Counted from the first letter of the stretch, positions 28,210-37,427 are shown. The stretch: 64,000 bases of DNA from Herbaspirillum sp. RTI4 (GCF_034313965.1 NZ_JAVIWQ010000002.1:1550001-1614000), one strand, 5' to 3'. Notes: generated from the sequence alone by a model not told the origin. Numbers and translations: made by a program.

Positions 28210-29559
28210 TCAGATCGAACCCTTGGGTTGCTCATCCGTCAGCTTCGGGCGCTGGTCTAGTATGCGCTTAGCCTTGCCGACCGCAGAACGTTCGATCTTA
28301 CCGGTCGTGACGATGGTGATGGTGGTAGTGACGCCGACATGCGTTTTCACATGATGCTGCAATTCACGTTGCAGCAGGCTGACTTCGCTGTCCGATAGCG
28401 CGTCCGGCAGATCAGGACGCAGCTCGACCGTGACGCTCAGCGTATCCATGTGGCCGTTACGGCCCACCACCAGCTGGTATTGCGGTGCCAGTTGCGGCAT
28501 CTTCAGAATCAGTTCCTCGATTTGCGTCGGAAATACATTGACGCCACGGATGATCAGCATGTCGTCGGAACGGCCGGTGATTTTGCCGATGCGGCGCATG
28601 GAACGCGAAGTTGCCGGCAGCAGGCGCGTCAGATCGCGTGTGCGGTAGCGGATGATAGGCAAGGCTTCCTTCGTCAGCGAAGTAAATACCAGTTCGCCCG
28701 GCGAGCCGTCAGGCAATACCGCGCCGGTTTCAGGGTCGATGATTTCGGGGTAAAAATGATCTTCCCAGATCACCGGACCGTCTTTGCTTTCTATGCATTC
28801 GCTGGCCACTCCCGGCCCCATCACTTCCGACAAACCGTAGATGTCGACGGCGTCGATGCCGGCGCGGGCTTCGATTTCAGAGCGCATGGCATCGGTCCAG
28901 GGTTCGGCACCGAAGATGCCGATCTTGAGCGAGCTGTCGACCGGATCAAGTCCCTGACGCTGAAACTCTTCGATGATGTTGAGCATGTAGGACGGCGTGA
29001 CCATGATGATGTTGGGCTTGAAATCCTGGATCAGTTGCACCTGTTTTTCAGTTTGGCCGCCGGACATCGGGATGACCGTGCATCCCAGTTTTTCTGCACC
29101 GTAATGCGCGCCGAGACCGCCGGTAAACAGGCCATAGCCGTAGGAGATATGCACCATGTCACCGGCTCTGCCGCCAGCGGCGCGGATGGAACGCGCGACC
29201 ACGGTGGCCCAGGTATCGATGTCATTTTGCGTATAACCGACTACCGTCGGTTTGCCGGTCGTGCCGCTGGAAGCGTGGATGCGCACCACTTTTTCACGCG
29301 GTACGGCAAACATGTTGAACGGATAGTTGTCGCGCAAATCTTTTTTTCCGGTGAACGGAAACTTGGCGAGATCGGCCAGCGTTTTCAGATCTTCGGGATG
29401 CACCCCTGCCGCGTCGAACGAGGCGCGATAGTGCGGCACATTGTCATAGGCGTGTTTCAGTGACCACTTGAGACGCTGCAATTGCAGGGCTTGCAATTCG
29501 TCCTTGCTTGCCAGTTCGATGGCTTCGAGTTCGCCGGGTTGGGGGGTGCGTTGGGTCAT
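28210..29559 (-). CDS. paaK: Phenylacetate-CoA ligase
   Basis: Activates phenylacetate with ATP and CoA, the entry step of the pathway, in the cytoplasm. The 449-residue product (E. coli 437) carries the adenylate-forming P-loop HASSGTTGKPTVVGYT, DIYGLSEVMGPGVASEC, then YRTRDLTRLLP, and the C-terminal domain IGKITGRSDDMLIIRGVNVFP with a catalytic lysine further on (GKIERSAVGKAKR). AGGAG precedes the ATG. A MITE-like hairpin element ends 20 bases upstream of the start, separating it from paaI. Confidence 0.95.
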   Translation of the reverse strand: MTQRTPQPGELEAIELASKDELQALQLQRLKWSLKHAYDNVPHYRASFDAAGVHPEDLKTLADLAKFPFTGKKDLRDNYPFNMFAVPREKVVRIHASSGTTGKPTVVGYTQNDIDTWATVVARSIRAAGGRAGDMVHISYGYGLFTGGLGAHYGAEKLGCTVIPMSGGQTEKQVQLIQDFKPNIIMVTPSYMLNIIEEFQRQGLDPVDSSLKIGIFGAEPWTDAMRSEIEARAGIDAVDIYGLSEVMGPGVASECIESKDGPVIWEDHFYPEIIDPETGAVLPDGSPGELVFTSLTKEALPIIRYRTRDLTRLLPATSRSMRRIGKITGRSDDMLIIRGVNVFPTQIEELILKMPQLAPQYQLVVGRNGHMDTLSVTVELRPDLPDALSDSEVSLLQRELQHHVKTHVGVTTTITIVTTGKIERSAVGKAKRILDQRPKLTDEQPKGSI

Positions 29560-29578
29560 GAAAATCTCCTTTTATTGG

Positions 29579-29682
29579 TAGGACTTACGCAAAATCTCGC
29601 TGGCGTTGTTGTCTCGCCTTGCCGTGCTGCTTGCACTGTCTGCGGCAATGCGCCTAGCCAGCGGGTTTTTGCGTAAGTCCTA
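29579..29682. mobile_element. MITE-like 104-bp element inside the paa operon
   Basis: The ends are inverted repeats: TAGGACTTACGCAAAA (29579-29594) and TTTTGCGTAAGTCCTA (29667-29682) match perfectly over 16 bases, and homology extends to 24 of 26. If the outer TA dinucleotides are the target duplication, the element itself begins GGACTTACGC and would suit an IS630/Tc1-type TA insertion. It has no coding capacity. It lies between paaI and paaK, just ahead of the paaK ribosome binding site. Confidence 0.6.
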
Positions 29683-29699
29683 ATTGATGTTGAATAGGG

Positions 29700-30206
29700 T
29701 CAGCTACGCGGTCGTAGGGCAGAGACGTCGGCAGCAGCAGCCAGTCCGGCGATCACCTCGCCCTGGATGCGGTAGGAGCGGCCACGGAACAGAGCGATGC
29801 GCTTGCCGTCCTGATTGGTAACGGTCACGTCGTAGATGCCGGTGCGTCCGCCCAGCGATTGCTCGAAGGCTTCGGCGGTCAGCACATCGGCCAGTTTGCC
29901 CGGGGACAGGTAATCGATGCTGCAACCGGAGCCGACCGTATTCTGGTTGCGGCTGTTGCAGGCAAAGGCAAAGGCGCTGTCGGCCAGCGCAAAAATGAAA
30001 CCGCCGTGGCAGGTGGCATGGCCGTTGAGCATGTCGCTGCGGACTGCCATCGACAGCCGCGCATAGCCGGGTCGCATTTCCACAATATCCATGCCTAGCG
30101 ATTGGGTGGCATTGTCGCGGGCGTGCATGGCTTGCGCGGTGGCTTCTGCCAGCGCTTGCGGATCGTCGGGCAGTGTTGCGGTAGAGATCAGTGCGGAATC
30201 AGACAT
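29700..30206 (-). CDS. paaI: Hydroxyphenylacetyl-CoA thioesterase, hotdog fold
   Basis: PaaI removes CoA from dead-end (hydroxy)phenylacetyl-CoA species and so rescues CoA. The hotdog-fold chain has the active-site segment GHATCHGGFIFALADSAFAFACN and SIDYLSPGKLADVL. With the ATG at 30206, which has GGAGA eight bases ahead, it is 168 residues; E. coli PaaI is 140, and the extra length is an N-terminal extension before DNATQSLG. An in-frame ATG at 30227 lacks a ribosome binding site. The start overlaps the end of paaH by 8 bases. Confidence 0.92.
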   Translation of the reverse strand: MSDSALISTATLPDDPQALAEATAQAMHARDNATQSLGMDIVEMRPGYARLSMAVRSDMLNGHATCHGGFIFALADSAFAFACNSRNQNTVGSGCSIDYLSPGKLADVLTAEAFEQSLGGRTGIYDVTVTNQDGKRIALFRGRSYRIQGEVIAGLAAAADVSALRPRS

Positions 30207-31782
30207 TGAACAGTTCTCCGTTGGCATTTTTACGACGGATCAGTGGCGACACGCGATAGCGGTCTTCGCCGTAGCTGTCTGCCAGATGGAATAGCACGCG
30301 GCTCAGATAAGGCACGCCAATGGCATTGGCCCAGGCCAGCGGACCGCAGGGGTAGTTGACGCCCTTGCGCATGGCCAGATCAGCATCGGCGGCGCTACAG
30401 ACGCCTTGATTGACTGCGTCTGCGGCTTCATTGGCGAGCATGACGACGGTGCGCATGACGGCCATGCCCGGCACGTCGCCGATCAGCGATACCGTCAGGC
30501 CGGCGGCTTGCAGCAGCGACAGCAGCGAGCGATAGGCCGCGTCGCTGCATTGATCGGCGCGGGCCAGTGCCACGCGGGTGGCAGTGTTGAGATCCAGTGT
30601 CAGATCAAGCAGCACGGTGTCGTTATGCGCATGGTCGCGCGCGCGTTCGGTGGCGCTGCGGCCATCGGTCAGGTAGAGCCGGGCAGAGCCGCATTGGAGC
30701 AAGGCGTCATCATCGGTGTCGCCGGTCTCGCTGACGATGCCGGATGCCGTCAGACGTTTCTGCAGCGCCTGTGCCAGAGGATTGCCGTGTTGAAACAGGA
30801 TACGGTGCTTGACCGCTGCCATCGTGCTTTCGCTCGATTCGGTTTGCGGCAGCGGCCTGACGGCATCCGGCGCATACGAATAAAATCCGCGTCCCGATTT
30901 GCGGCCCAGATAACCGGCGTTGAGCAGTTCTTGCTGGATCAGCGAAGGCGTGAAGCGGGGATCGGTAAAGTAGGCCTGGAACACCGATTGCGTGACGGTG
31001 AAATTGACGTCGTGCCCGATCAGGTCCATCAGTTCGAACGGTCCCATTTTGAAACCGCCGGCTTCGCGCAGGATGGCATCGATGGTGGCCGGTGTGGCGG
31101 CTTGTTCGTTGAGGATGCGCAAGGCTTCCGCGTAATAGGGACGCGCCACGCGGTTGACGATGAAGCCCGGCGTGGATTTGGTGTACACCGGACTTTTGCC
31201 CCAGGCCAGTGCGGTGGCGTACACGCTTGAGGCTACAGAACTGTCGCTGGCCAGTCCGCTGATGACTTCGACCAGCGCCATGAGCGGCACCGGATTAAAG
31301 AAGTGCATCCCGACCAGCCGCTGCGGCAGGCGCAACAAGGCACCGATGCTGGTAATCGAAATCGAGGAAGTATTGCTGGCGAAGATGCAATCGTCTGCCA
31401 CGATCTCTTCCAGATCGGCAAACAGTTTGCGCTTGATGTCGAGGTTTTCCACAATCGCTTCGACGATCAGTCCGGCATCGCCAAGTTCCGCCAGCGAGGC
31501 GGCAGGATGCAGGCGATTGGCGGCGGCCATTGCCTCTTCTGCGCTCATGCGCTGTTTTTGTACCAGCGTGTCGAATACCTTGCGGATGTCTTGCAAGGCC
31601 TTGTCTACCGCTTGCCGGCGCGTATCGTAAAGTTTGACGGTGTAGCCGGCTGCGGCCGCCACCTGCGCGATGCCGGCACCCATTGCGCCGCTGCCGATCA
31701 CGGCCACCACGCAAGAGTGGGGCAGGGCAGTAGGGGTGCTTGCACCAGGGGTGTTCACAGCAGACGTGCTTGCAGTAGACAT
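30199..31782 (-). CDS. paaH: 3-hydroxyadipyl-CoA dehydrogenase
   Basis: NAD-dependent oxidation of 3-hydroxyadipyl-CoA to 3-oxoadipyl-CoA. The 527-residue chain (E. coli 475) has the Rossmann motif VAVIGSGAMGAGIAQVAAAAG, the helix FASNTSSISITSIG, catalytic histidine in GMHFFNPVPLMALVEVI and two copies of the C-terminal 3HCDH domain, at about 195-290 and 430-510. A Ser/Thr/Ala-rich leader precedes the Rossmann fold. ATG 31782 is chosen because GGAAA sits six bases ahead; a GTG two codons earlier is possible and would overlap the paaG stop. Confidence 0.93.
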   Translation of the reverse strand: MSTASTSAVNTPGASTPTALPHSCVVAVIGSGAMGAGIAQVAAAAGYTVKLYDTRRQAVDKALQDIRKVFDTLVQKQRMSAEEAMAAANRLHPAASLAELGDAGLIVEAIVENLDIKRKLFADLEEIVADDCIFASNTSSISITSIGALLRLPQRLVGMHFFNPVPLMALVEVISGLASDSSVASSVYATALAWGKSPVYTKSTPGFIVNRVARPYYAEALRILNEQAATPATIDAILREAGGFKMGPFELMDLIGHDVNFTVTQSVFQAYFTDPRFTPSLIQQELLNAGYLGRKSGRGFYSYAPDAVRPLPQTESSESTMAAVKHRILFQHGNPLAQALQKRLTASGIVSETGDTDDDALLQCGSARLYLTDGRSATERARDHAHNDTVLLDLTLDLNTATRVALARADQCSDAAYRSLLSLLQAAGLTVSLIGDVPGMAVMRTVVMLANEAADAVNQGVCSAADADLAMRKGVNYPCGPLAWANAIGVPYLSRVLFHLADSYGEDRYRVSPLIRRKNANGELFNV

Positions 31783-31784
31783 GA

Positions 31785-32576
31785 TCACTTTCCGGTAAAT
31801 TGTGCTGCGCGTTTTTCGAGGAAGGCGGCAACGCCTTCTTTATAGTCGTGCGTATTGCCCAGCGTGCGCATGCTGTCGCGTTCCAGATGGAGTTGCTGTT
31901 CCAGCGTGTTGGCCGGACTCTGGTAGAGCGCTTGTTTGGTGTGCGCCAGACCTTGTGTCGGCGCTTTGGCGAAATGCTGTGCCAGCGCATCGACTTCGCT
32001 GATCAGTTGGTCATCGTCCACGCACTTCCAGATCAAACCCCATTGCTCGGCTTTTTCGGCGCTGATTTTGTCGCCCAGCATGGCTACGCCCATGGCTCGC
32101 GCCGTACCCAGCAGGCGCGGCAGGAAGTAAGTGCCGCCGGTGTCGGGCAGCAGGCCGAGTTTGCAGAACACTTCGACGAAACTGGCGGAGCGGGCGGCAA
32201 TCACGATATCGCAGGCCAGCGTGATATTCGCGCCGGCACCAGCGGCGACGCCGTTGACCGCACAGATCACAGGGAAGGGCAGGGCGCGTAAACTCAAGAC
32301 TAGCGGGCCGTAATATTTTTCTATCGATTCACCCAGATCGACGGCTGAATCGCCCGGCTTGACGGCGCGGTCGGATAAATCTTGTCCAGCGCAAAAGCCG
32401 CGTCCGGCACCGGTCAGCACCAATACGCGCACGCTGCTGTCGGTTTTGATCCGTTCCAGTGCATCGCGCACTTCGCCATGCATGGCGGCGGTGAAGCTAT
32501 TGAGTTTTTCCGGGCGGTTCAGGGTCAGGCGGGCAATGCCGCTGTCGATGCTGAACAGGATGGATTCGTAGGGCAT
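31785..32576 (-). CDS. paaG: Ring-1,2-epoxyphenylacetyl-CoA isomerase
   Basis: Enoyl-CoA hydratase/isomerase-family enzyme of 263 residues (E. coli PaaG 262). It converts the epoxide made by PaaABCDE to an oxepin-CoA. Crotonase signatures are GAGRGFCAGQDLSDR (oxyanion loop) and NGVAAGAGANITLACD, with the catalytic acidic residue in GLLPDTGGTYFLPRLLG. The ATG at 32576 has GGAGA seven bases upstream. The frame extends seven codons further to 32597 without a ribosome site. No separate paaF-type hydratase gene occurs in the cluster. Confidence 0.93.
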   Translation of the reverse strand: MPYESILFSIDSGIARLTLNRPEKLNSFTAAMHGEVRDALERIKTDSSVRVLVLTGAGRGFCAGQDLSDRAVKPGDSAVDLGESIEKYYGPLVLSLRALPFPVICAVNGVAAGAGANITLACDIVIAARSASFVEVFCKLGLLPDTGGTYFLPRLLGTARAMGVAMLGDKISAEKAEQWGLIWKCVDDDQLISEVDALAQHFAKAPTQGLAHTKQALYQSPANTLEQQLHLERDSMRTLGNTHDYKEGVAAFLEKRAAQFTGK

Positions 32577-32735
32577 GTTTGTCTCCGGGAGGATCATGGT
32601 GAAATGGCTTCACGCTTTTGTACGATGCAAAAACGCGGGACGACGACAACAGCAGCATCGGTCAGCAGGGTATTCGCAGCGGGGTGTGACGATGCTTGCA
32701 AAAGACCTGTATCCGATGCGGCAGGCATCGTTTCC

Positions 32736-33809
32736 TTAATTGTCCTGGTCGAAATCGACGCGCAAGGTATCTGTAACGGGGAAGCTCTGGCAGCTCAACA
32801 CGAAGCCGCGGGCGATTTCGTAATCTTCTAAGGCGTAGTTGAGATCCATGTCGACTTTGCCGTCCACCACTTTGCAGCGGCAGGTGGCGCATACGCCGCC
32901 CTTGCAGGAGTAGCGCATGTCGATGCCTTGCTTGAGTGCAGCGTCGAGCAGCGATTCTTTTTCTTTTTCCATGGTGAAAACGGTGTGATAGCCGTCGATG
33001 ACGACGGTCACTTCGCATTCCTGCTTGCCCACCACCGGACGCACAGAGGCGGCTCTCGGCGCATGGTTGCCGGCGGCAAACAGTTCGACCTTGATGTGGG
33101 ATTTTTCCATGCCGTGTGCCTGGAGCGAGGCGCTGACAGCCTGGATCATGTCTTCCGGGCCGCACAGGAAGGCGGCGTCGATATCAGCGATTTCGACCCA
33201 GGACTGCAAGAGCTGATCGCATTTGTTTTTATCGATGCGGCCGTTGAACAGTTCGATGTCTTGTTGCTCGCGGCTCATGACATAGACCAGGTTGAGGCGT
33301 TCCATCCAGGTGTCTTTCAGGTCGGTCAGTTCTTCCTTGAAGATCACGCTGGAGGAGGCGCGATTGCCGTAGACCAGTGTGAAACGGCTTTTCGGCTCGC
33401 TCAGCAAGGTGGTCTTGATGATGGACATGATGGGCGTGATGCCGCTGCCGGCGGCGAAGGCCAGGTAATGTTTTTCATTTTCACTCGCCAGCGGCAGGTT
33501 GAAAGTGCCGGATGGCGGCATGACATCAATGCTGTCGCCAGCCTTGAGCGTGTCGTTGGCCCAGGTTGAAAACACGCCGCCCGGCGTGCGCTTGATCGCC
33601 ACGCGCAGTTGCCGGTCTTGCACGGCCGAGCAGATCGAGTATGAACGGCGCAAGTCTTCGCCATTGATGGTGGCGCGCAGGGTCAGATGCTGGCCTTGCT
33701 GGTAGTGATAGGTGTCCTGCAGCTCTGCGGGAACGGCGAAGGACACGACGATGGTGTCGCGTGTTTCATTCTTCACGCGGTCGATTGTCAGGGAATGGAA
33801 TTGGCTCAT
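32736..33809 (-). CDS. paaE: Phenylacetyl-CoA epoxidase reductase subunit
   Basis: Transfers electrons from NADPH to the PaaABC di-iron oxygenase. The 357-residue protein (E. coli 356) has an FAD domain with RRSYSICSA, an NAD(P) domain with FAAGSGITPIMSII and a C-terminal plant-type 2Fe-2S ferredoxin domain with cysteines in YSCKGGVCATCRC and FVLSCQ. AGGAAG lies five bases before the ATG. About 160 bases of non-coding sequence with two imperfect hairpins separate it from paaG downstream. Confidence 0.95.
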   Translation of the reverse strand: MSQFHSLTIDRVKNETRDTIVVSFAVPAELQDTYHYQQGQHLTLRATINGEDLRRSYSICSAVQDRQLRVAIKRTPGGVFSTWANDTLKAGDSIDVMPPSGTFNLPLASENEKHYLAFAAGSGITPIMSIIKTTLLSEPKSRFTLVYGNRASSSVIFKEELTDLKDTWMERLNLVYVMSREQQDIELFNGRIDKNKCDQLLQSWVEIADIDAAFLCGPEDMIQAVSASLQAHGMEKSHIKVELFAAGNHAPRAASVRPVVGKQECEVTVVIDGYHTVFTMEKEKESLLDAALKQGIDMRYSCKGGVCATCRCKVVDGKVDMDLNYALEDYEIARGFVLSCQSFPVTDTLRVDFDQDN

Positions 33810-33830
33810 GATGCTTCCTGCCGGATGGGG

Positions 33831-34361
33831 CTAATGGGCTTTGAAATAATCGAAGGGTTCCAGGCAATCCTTGCACTGGTACAGGGATTTGCAGGAGGTG
33901 GAACCGAATTCGCTGAGGCAGACGGTGTTCATCGAATGGCAACGCGGGCACGGCACTTCGGCTTGCAGACGGTGTTTGCGGCTGATGCCGCTGATGTCGA
34001 TGACTTGCTGTGCCGGTGGAGCAATGCCGTAGCCTGAGAGCTGACTTTTACCGTATTCACTCATCCAGTCGGTAGTCCACGCCGGAGACAGTTGCGTTTC
34101 TATCTCGACGTGCGCAATGCCGTGCGCTTGCAGCGTTTCGGTAATGGTCTGGGCAATGACTTTCATCGCGGGGCAACCGGAATAGGTCGGTGTAATGACC
34201 ACGGTGCAGGCAGTTCCCGCTGCGGTCATGCGCAGACTGACGTTGCGCACGATGCCCAGGTCTACCACCGAAATGACCGGGATTTCGGGGTCGGAGACGT
34301 CGGTGAGCCAGAGCCAGACCTGGTCTGTCTCGGGCAACACGACAATTTCCTTGTTTACCAT
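33831..34361 (-). CDS. paaD: Phenylacetyl-CoA epoxidase assembly protein
   Basis: PaaD is a MIP18/DUF59-type maturation factor needed for epoxidase activity, probably for Fe-S insertion into PaaE. The 176-residue product (E. coli 165) has the DUF59 core DPEIPVISVVDLGIVRNV and TPTYSGCPAMKVI. A C-terminal zinc-ribbon-like stretch has cysteines in VPCPRCHS, SCKSLYQCKDC. The frame is open about 200 bases upstream into paaC, but family homology starts at MVNKEIVVL (34361), which overlaps the paaC end by 7 bases. Confidence 0.94.
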   Translation of the reverse strand: MVNKEIVVLPETDQVWLWLTDVSDPEIPVISVVDLGIVRNVSLRMTAAGTACTVVITPTYSGCPAMKVIAQTITETLQAHGIAHVEIETQLSPAWTTDWMSEYGKSQLSGYGIAPPAQQVIDISGISRKHRLQAEVPCPRCHSMNTVCLSEFGSTSCKSLYQCKDCLEPFDYFKAH

Positions 34362-35158
34362 TTCGAGTCCGGATAGGCGCGTTGCAGGAATTGCATTTCC
34401 GCCAGCAGATAGCCGAGATGCTCGGTATGTTGCCCTTGCTTGCCGCCTTTTTGCATCCAGGCATCGACTGCCGGCATGGTCAGCGTTGCTTCGCTCAGTA
34501 TCTCTTGCACATGCGAAACCCAGAGCGCGTGCAGCTTGCTCAGGTCGGGTGCGGCACCGCATTCCTGCATGGCGCTGTCGATGGCGTCAGGACGGAACAT
34601 CTCGCCGGTGTACATCCATATTTTGTCGATCGCGGTTTGCATCATGCGATGGCTGAGTTCGGTACCGTCGCCCAGTCGCACCATCAGGTCGCCACTGCGG
34701 CGCAGATGATAGGTGACTTCTTTCAGCGATTTTTCAGCGATATCGGCGATGCGCGTATCGTTTGACTTGCACAGTTCCAGCAGCAGGTAATAGTGCCAGC
34801 TGTCGAAAAAGAACTGGCGCGCAATGGTGTCGCCGTAATTGCCGTTGGGCAGTTCGATCAGCAGCAGATTGCCGAATTGCGGTGCGTCGCGCAGGAAGGC
34901 CAGTTTGTCTTCGTCGCTTGTGCCGCCTTCCAGCTCGGCGGCATAACCCAGCCACAGGCGGGCCTGACCGATCAGGTCGAGGGCGACATTGGTCAGCGCC
35001 ATGTCTTCTTCCATCGCCGGCCCTTTGCCACACCATTCGGAGAGGCGCTGGCTGAGGATGAGCGTGTTGTCGCCGAGCCGGCGGACATACGTGGCGCGCT
35101 GCGTCTGCAGTTCTGCCGGTGTCATTGGTGTCGATGGTGTCATGGTCGTGTTTTCCAT
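34355..35158 (-). CDS. paaC: Phenylacetyl-CoA epoxidase structural subunit
   Basis: Ferritin-like partner of the catalytic subunit PaaA in the ring 1,2-epoxidase. The 267-residue helical protein (E. coli 248) contains MEEDMALTNVALDLIGQARLW and ELPNGNYGDTIARQFFFDSW, both characteristic of PaaC. It starts two bases after the paaB stop and overlaps paaD, which fits the obligatory paaABCDE order. The first 20 or so residues are a Thr/Pro-rich extension, and an internal methionine at residue 6 or 12 could be the true start. Confidence 0.95.
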   Translation of the reverse strand: MENTTMTPSTPMTPAELQTQRATYVRRLGDNTLILSQRLSEWCGKGPAMEEDMALTNVALDLIGQARLWLGYAAELEGGTSDEDKLAFLRDAPQFGNLLLIELPNGNYGDTIARQFFFDSWHYYLLLELCKSNDTRIADIAEKSLKEVTYHLRRSGDLMVRLGDGTELSHRMMQTAIDKIWMYTGEMFRPDAIDSAMQECGAAPDLSKLHALWVSHVQEILSEATLTMPAVDAWMQKGGKQGQHTEHLGYLLAEMQFLQRAYPDSKW

Positions 35159-35160
35159 GA

Positions 35161-35445
35161 TTAAAGGTTCTTCACTTCTTCCGGCATGGGGAAGAATGTC
35201 GGGTGGCGGTAGACCTTGTTGTTGGCCGGCTCGAACAGTGCGGTCTTGTCGGCAGGGCTGCTGGAGACGATGTTGGTAGCCAGTACGACCCAGATGCCGA
35301 CGCCTTCATTGCGTCGCGTGTACACATCACGGGCGTTATTGACTGCCATTTCGGCGTCGGGAGCGTGCAGGCTGCCTACATGCTTGTGCGCCAGTCCATG
35401 CTGGCTGCGGATGAAAACTTCCCACAATGGCCATTCTTTGCTCAT
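35161..35445 (-). CDS. paaB: Phenylacetyl-CoA epoxidase subunit B
   Basis: Small non-catalytic subunit of 94 residues (E. coli 95) that joins PaaAC heterodimers in the epoxidase complex. It has the family pattern LWEVFIRSQHGLAHKHVGSLHAPD and the ending VYRHPTFFPMPEEVKNL, each in agreement with PaaB. It sits between paaA and paaC in the operon. An imperfect hairpin lies in the 74-base gap to paaA (35468-35500). Confidence 0.95.
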   Translation of the reverse strand: MSKEWPLWEVFIRSQHGLAHKHVGSLHAPDAEMAVNNARDVYTRRNEGVGIWVVLATNIVSSSPADKTALFEPANNKVYRHPTFFPMPEEVKNL

Positions 35446-35519
35446 AGTCTTGTCCTCTTTGCTTGATGTGATGCGGCGGTCTTGTCTGCGCCGTCATCAC
35501 GGATATGGGGTGTTTTATT

Positions 35520-36512
35520 TCACGCGACTTGTTGACGCGCCGCGTGCTGTTTTTCGGCATGGGCATTCAAGGCGTCGCGGAACCAGGCACCGTCTTCGCT
35601 GGCCTGTTTGCGGGTTTCCAGCCGTTCCTTGTTGCAGGGGCCGTTGCCGCGCAGGACGTTGTTGAATTCGTCCCAGTCGATGGCACCGAATTCGTAATGC
35701 TCGGTTTCGGCATTCCATTTGAGGTCGGCGTCGGGGACGGTCAGACCCAAGTAATGGGCTTGTGGCACGGTCTGGTCGACCATGCGCTGACGCAATTCAT
35801 CGTTGGAAAACAGTTTGATGCGCCATTGCGCTGACTGCGCGCTGTTGACGGAGGTGGCATCCGATGGGCCGAACATCATCAGCGACGGCCACCACCAGCG
35901 GTTTAGTGCGTCTTGCGCCATCTGCTTTTGCGCCGCCGTGCCTTTGCACAGCGACATCATGATGTCGTAGCCCTGACGCGCATGGAAGGATTCTTCCTTG
36001 CACACGCGCACCATGGCGCGCGCATACGGGCCGTAAGAACAGCGGCACAGCGGAATCTGATTGATGATGGCGGAGCCGTCGACCAGCCAGCCGATGGCAC
36101 CCATATCGGCCCAGCTCAGGCTGGGGTAATTGAAAATGCTGGAGTACTTGGCTTTGCCGGAATGCAAGTCGGCCAGCAACTGATCGCGCGAGACGCCCAG
36201 TGTTTCGGCAGCGCTGTACAGGTAGAGACCGTGACCGGCTTCGTCCTGGATTTTGGCGAGCAGGATGGCTTTGCGTTCCAGTGTCGGCGCGCGCGTGACC
36301 CAGTTACCTTCCGGCAATTGGCCGACGATTTCCGAATGTGCATGTTGCGAAATCTGGCGGATCAGCGTTTTACGGTAGGCCTCCGGCATCCAGTCTTTTG
36401 GTTCGATCTTCACGCCGCGATCGATTTTCTGTTGGAAAAGCTGCTCTTCCGCGCTCATTTCCTCCAGAGAGCGTACGTGCTTGGTGCCTGTTTCTACCAG
36501 TTGTGCATACAT
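35520..36512 (-). CDS. paaA: Phenylacetyl-CoA epoxidase catalytic subunit
   Basis: Di-iron oxygenase subunit that forms ring-1,2-epoxyphenylacetyl-CoA. The 330-residue product (E. coli 309) shows ferritin-like metal-ligand motifs: [26 protein letters not shown] (ExxH) and a second ligand set in [15 protein letters not shown]. Its C-terminus is somewhat extended and Gln/Ala-rich. It is the first epoxidase gene, 57 bases after paaY. Confidence 0.96.
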   Translation of the reverse strand: MYAQLVETGTKHVRSLEEMSAEEQLFQQKIDRGVKIEPKDWMPEAYRKTLIRQISQHAHSEIVGQLPEGNWVTRAPTLERKAILLAKIQDEAGHGLYLYSAAETLGVSRDQLLADLHSGKAKYSSIFNYPSLSWADMGAIGWLVDGSAIINQIPLCRCSYGPYARAMVRVCKEESFHARQGYDIMMSLCKGTAAQKQMAQDALNRWWWPSLMMFGPSDATSVNSAQSAQWRIKLFSNDELRQRMVDQTVPQAHYLGLTVPDADLKWNAETEHYEFGAIDWDEFNNVLRGNGPCNKERLETRKQASEDGAWFRDALNAHAEKQHAARQQVA

Positions 36513-36569
36513 GATGGTTATCTCCAGAAAGAAAATTAAAAAGAATCGCTGATGAAGCTGCGCAGCTCA

Positions 36570-37220
36570 CTACGCTTGTTCAGCGGTTCCGGTGTTAACA
36601 GGATTGGTTGCAGATGGGGTAGCGAGTTTGGCGGCGATCAATGGTTTGACATCCGGCGCTTTCAACGATGGCCGGTTCGCTTCCAGTTCGGCCAGCGGTA
36701 ATACTTCGACCATGCTACCGAGGCAGCGCTTGGTCAGGTCCTGATAAGTCAGCGTGCCTTCCAGTTTCCAGGCAATTTCCTGCTCACTGAGTTCGCGAAT
36801 GATTTTGGCTGGCACACCCGCTACCAGTGTGCGCGGGGGAATCTGCATGCCTGCGCGCACAAAGGCGCAGGCGGCGACGATGGCTTGTTCGCCGACGACG
36901 GCGTCGTCCATTACGACGGCATTCATGCCGACCAGCGCATCACGCTTGATGATGCAGCTGTGCAGAATGGCGCCGTGTCCGATGTGGCCGTTTTCTTCCA
37001 CTACTGTGTCGTGGCCGGGAAAGCCGTGGATGACGCAACTATCTTGTACGTTCGAGCCGCGCTCCAGAATGATGCGGCCAAAATCTCCGCGCAGACTCGC
37101 CAGCGGGCCGACATAGCAGTCAGGGCCGACGATGACGTCGCCTATCAGTACCGCTGTAGGGTGGACATAGGCGCTGGGCGCGACAACGGGTATGACGCCT
37201 TCGATTGCATAGCTGGGCAT
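36570..37220 (-). CDS. paaY: Hexapeptide-repeat phenylacetate degradation protein, gamma-carbonic-anhydrase-like
   Basis: Left-handed beta-helix protein of 216 residues (E. coli PaaY 196), related to gamma-carbonic anhydrases and CaiE. E. coli PaaY is a thioesterase that hydrolyses inhibitory CoA by-products of the pathway. Visible hexapeptide repeats run from [20 protein letters not shown] to [16 protein letters not shown]; the metal-site histidines are in [12 protein letters not shown] and [11 protein letters not shown]. The ATG at 37220 has AGGAG six bases upstream. It is the first gene of the minus-strand operon. A 35-residue Pro/Ala/Thr-rich tail ends the protein. Confidence 0.92.
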   Translation of the reverse strand: MPSYAIEGVIPVVAPSAYVHPTAVLIGDVIVGPDCYVGPLASLRGDFGRIILERGSNVQDSCVIHGFPGHDTVVEENGHIGHGAILHSCIIKRDALVGMNAVVMDDAVVGEQAIVAACAFVRAGMQIPPRTLVAGVPAKIIRELSEQEIAWKLEGTLTYQDLTKRCLGSMVEVLPLAELEANRPSLKAPDVKPLIAAKLATPSATNPVNTGTAEQA

Positions 37221-37398
37221 TGCCATCTCCTGACTGCACACCCTGGATTGAGCGCACGCTTGTTTGCTGTTAGTCGTTATTGTTTTTGATATTGATTACT
37301 GCCTTGACGCCTTGGATCGGGAAAGTCGCACCTGCAGCAGAAACTTGCCGCGTCCCGTTACCAGCAAAAAACGATTGCTTGCCGTCAAAATTTAGTTA

Positions 37399-37427
37399 AT
37401 AATAAATCCAACCGACCGGTCGGTCAA
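37399..37427 (-). promoter_or_regulatory. paa operon promoter with PaaR-type operator in its spacer
   Basis: Read on the minus strand, TTGACC (37427-37422) and TATTAT (37404-37399) are separated by exactly 17 bases, an excellent sigma-70 pair. The perfect palindrome ACCGACCGGTCGGT (37411-37424) covers the end of the -35 and most of the spacer. TetR-family regulators of this shape are encoded directly across the divergent region. Binding there should block the polymerase until the inducer, presumably phenylacetyl-CoA, is present. The rest of 37221-37646 has no recognisable gene. Confidence 0.82.
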
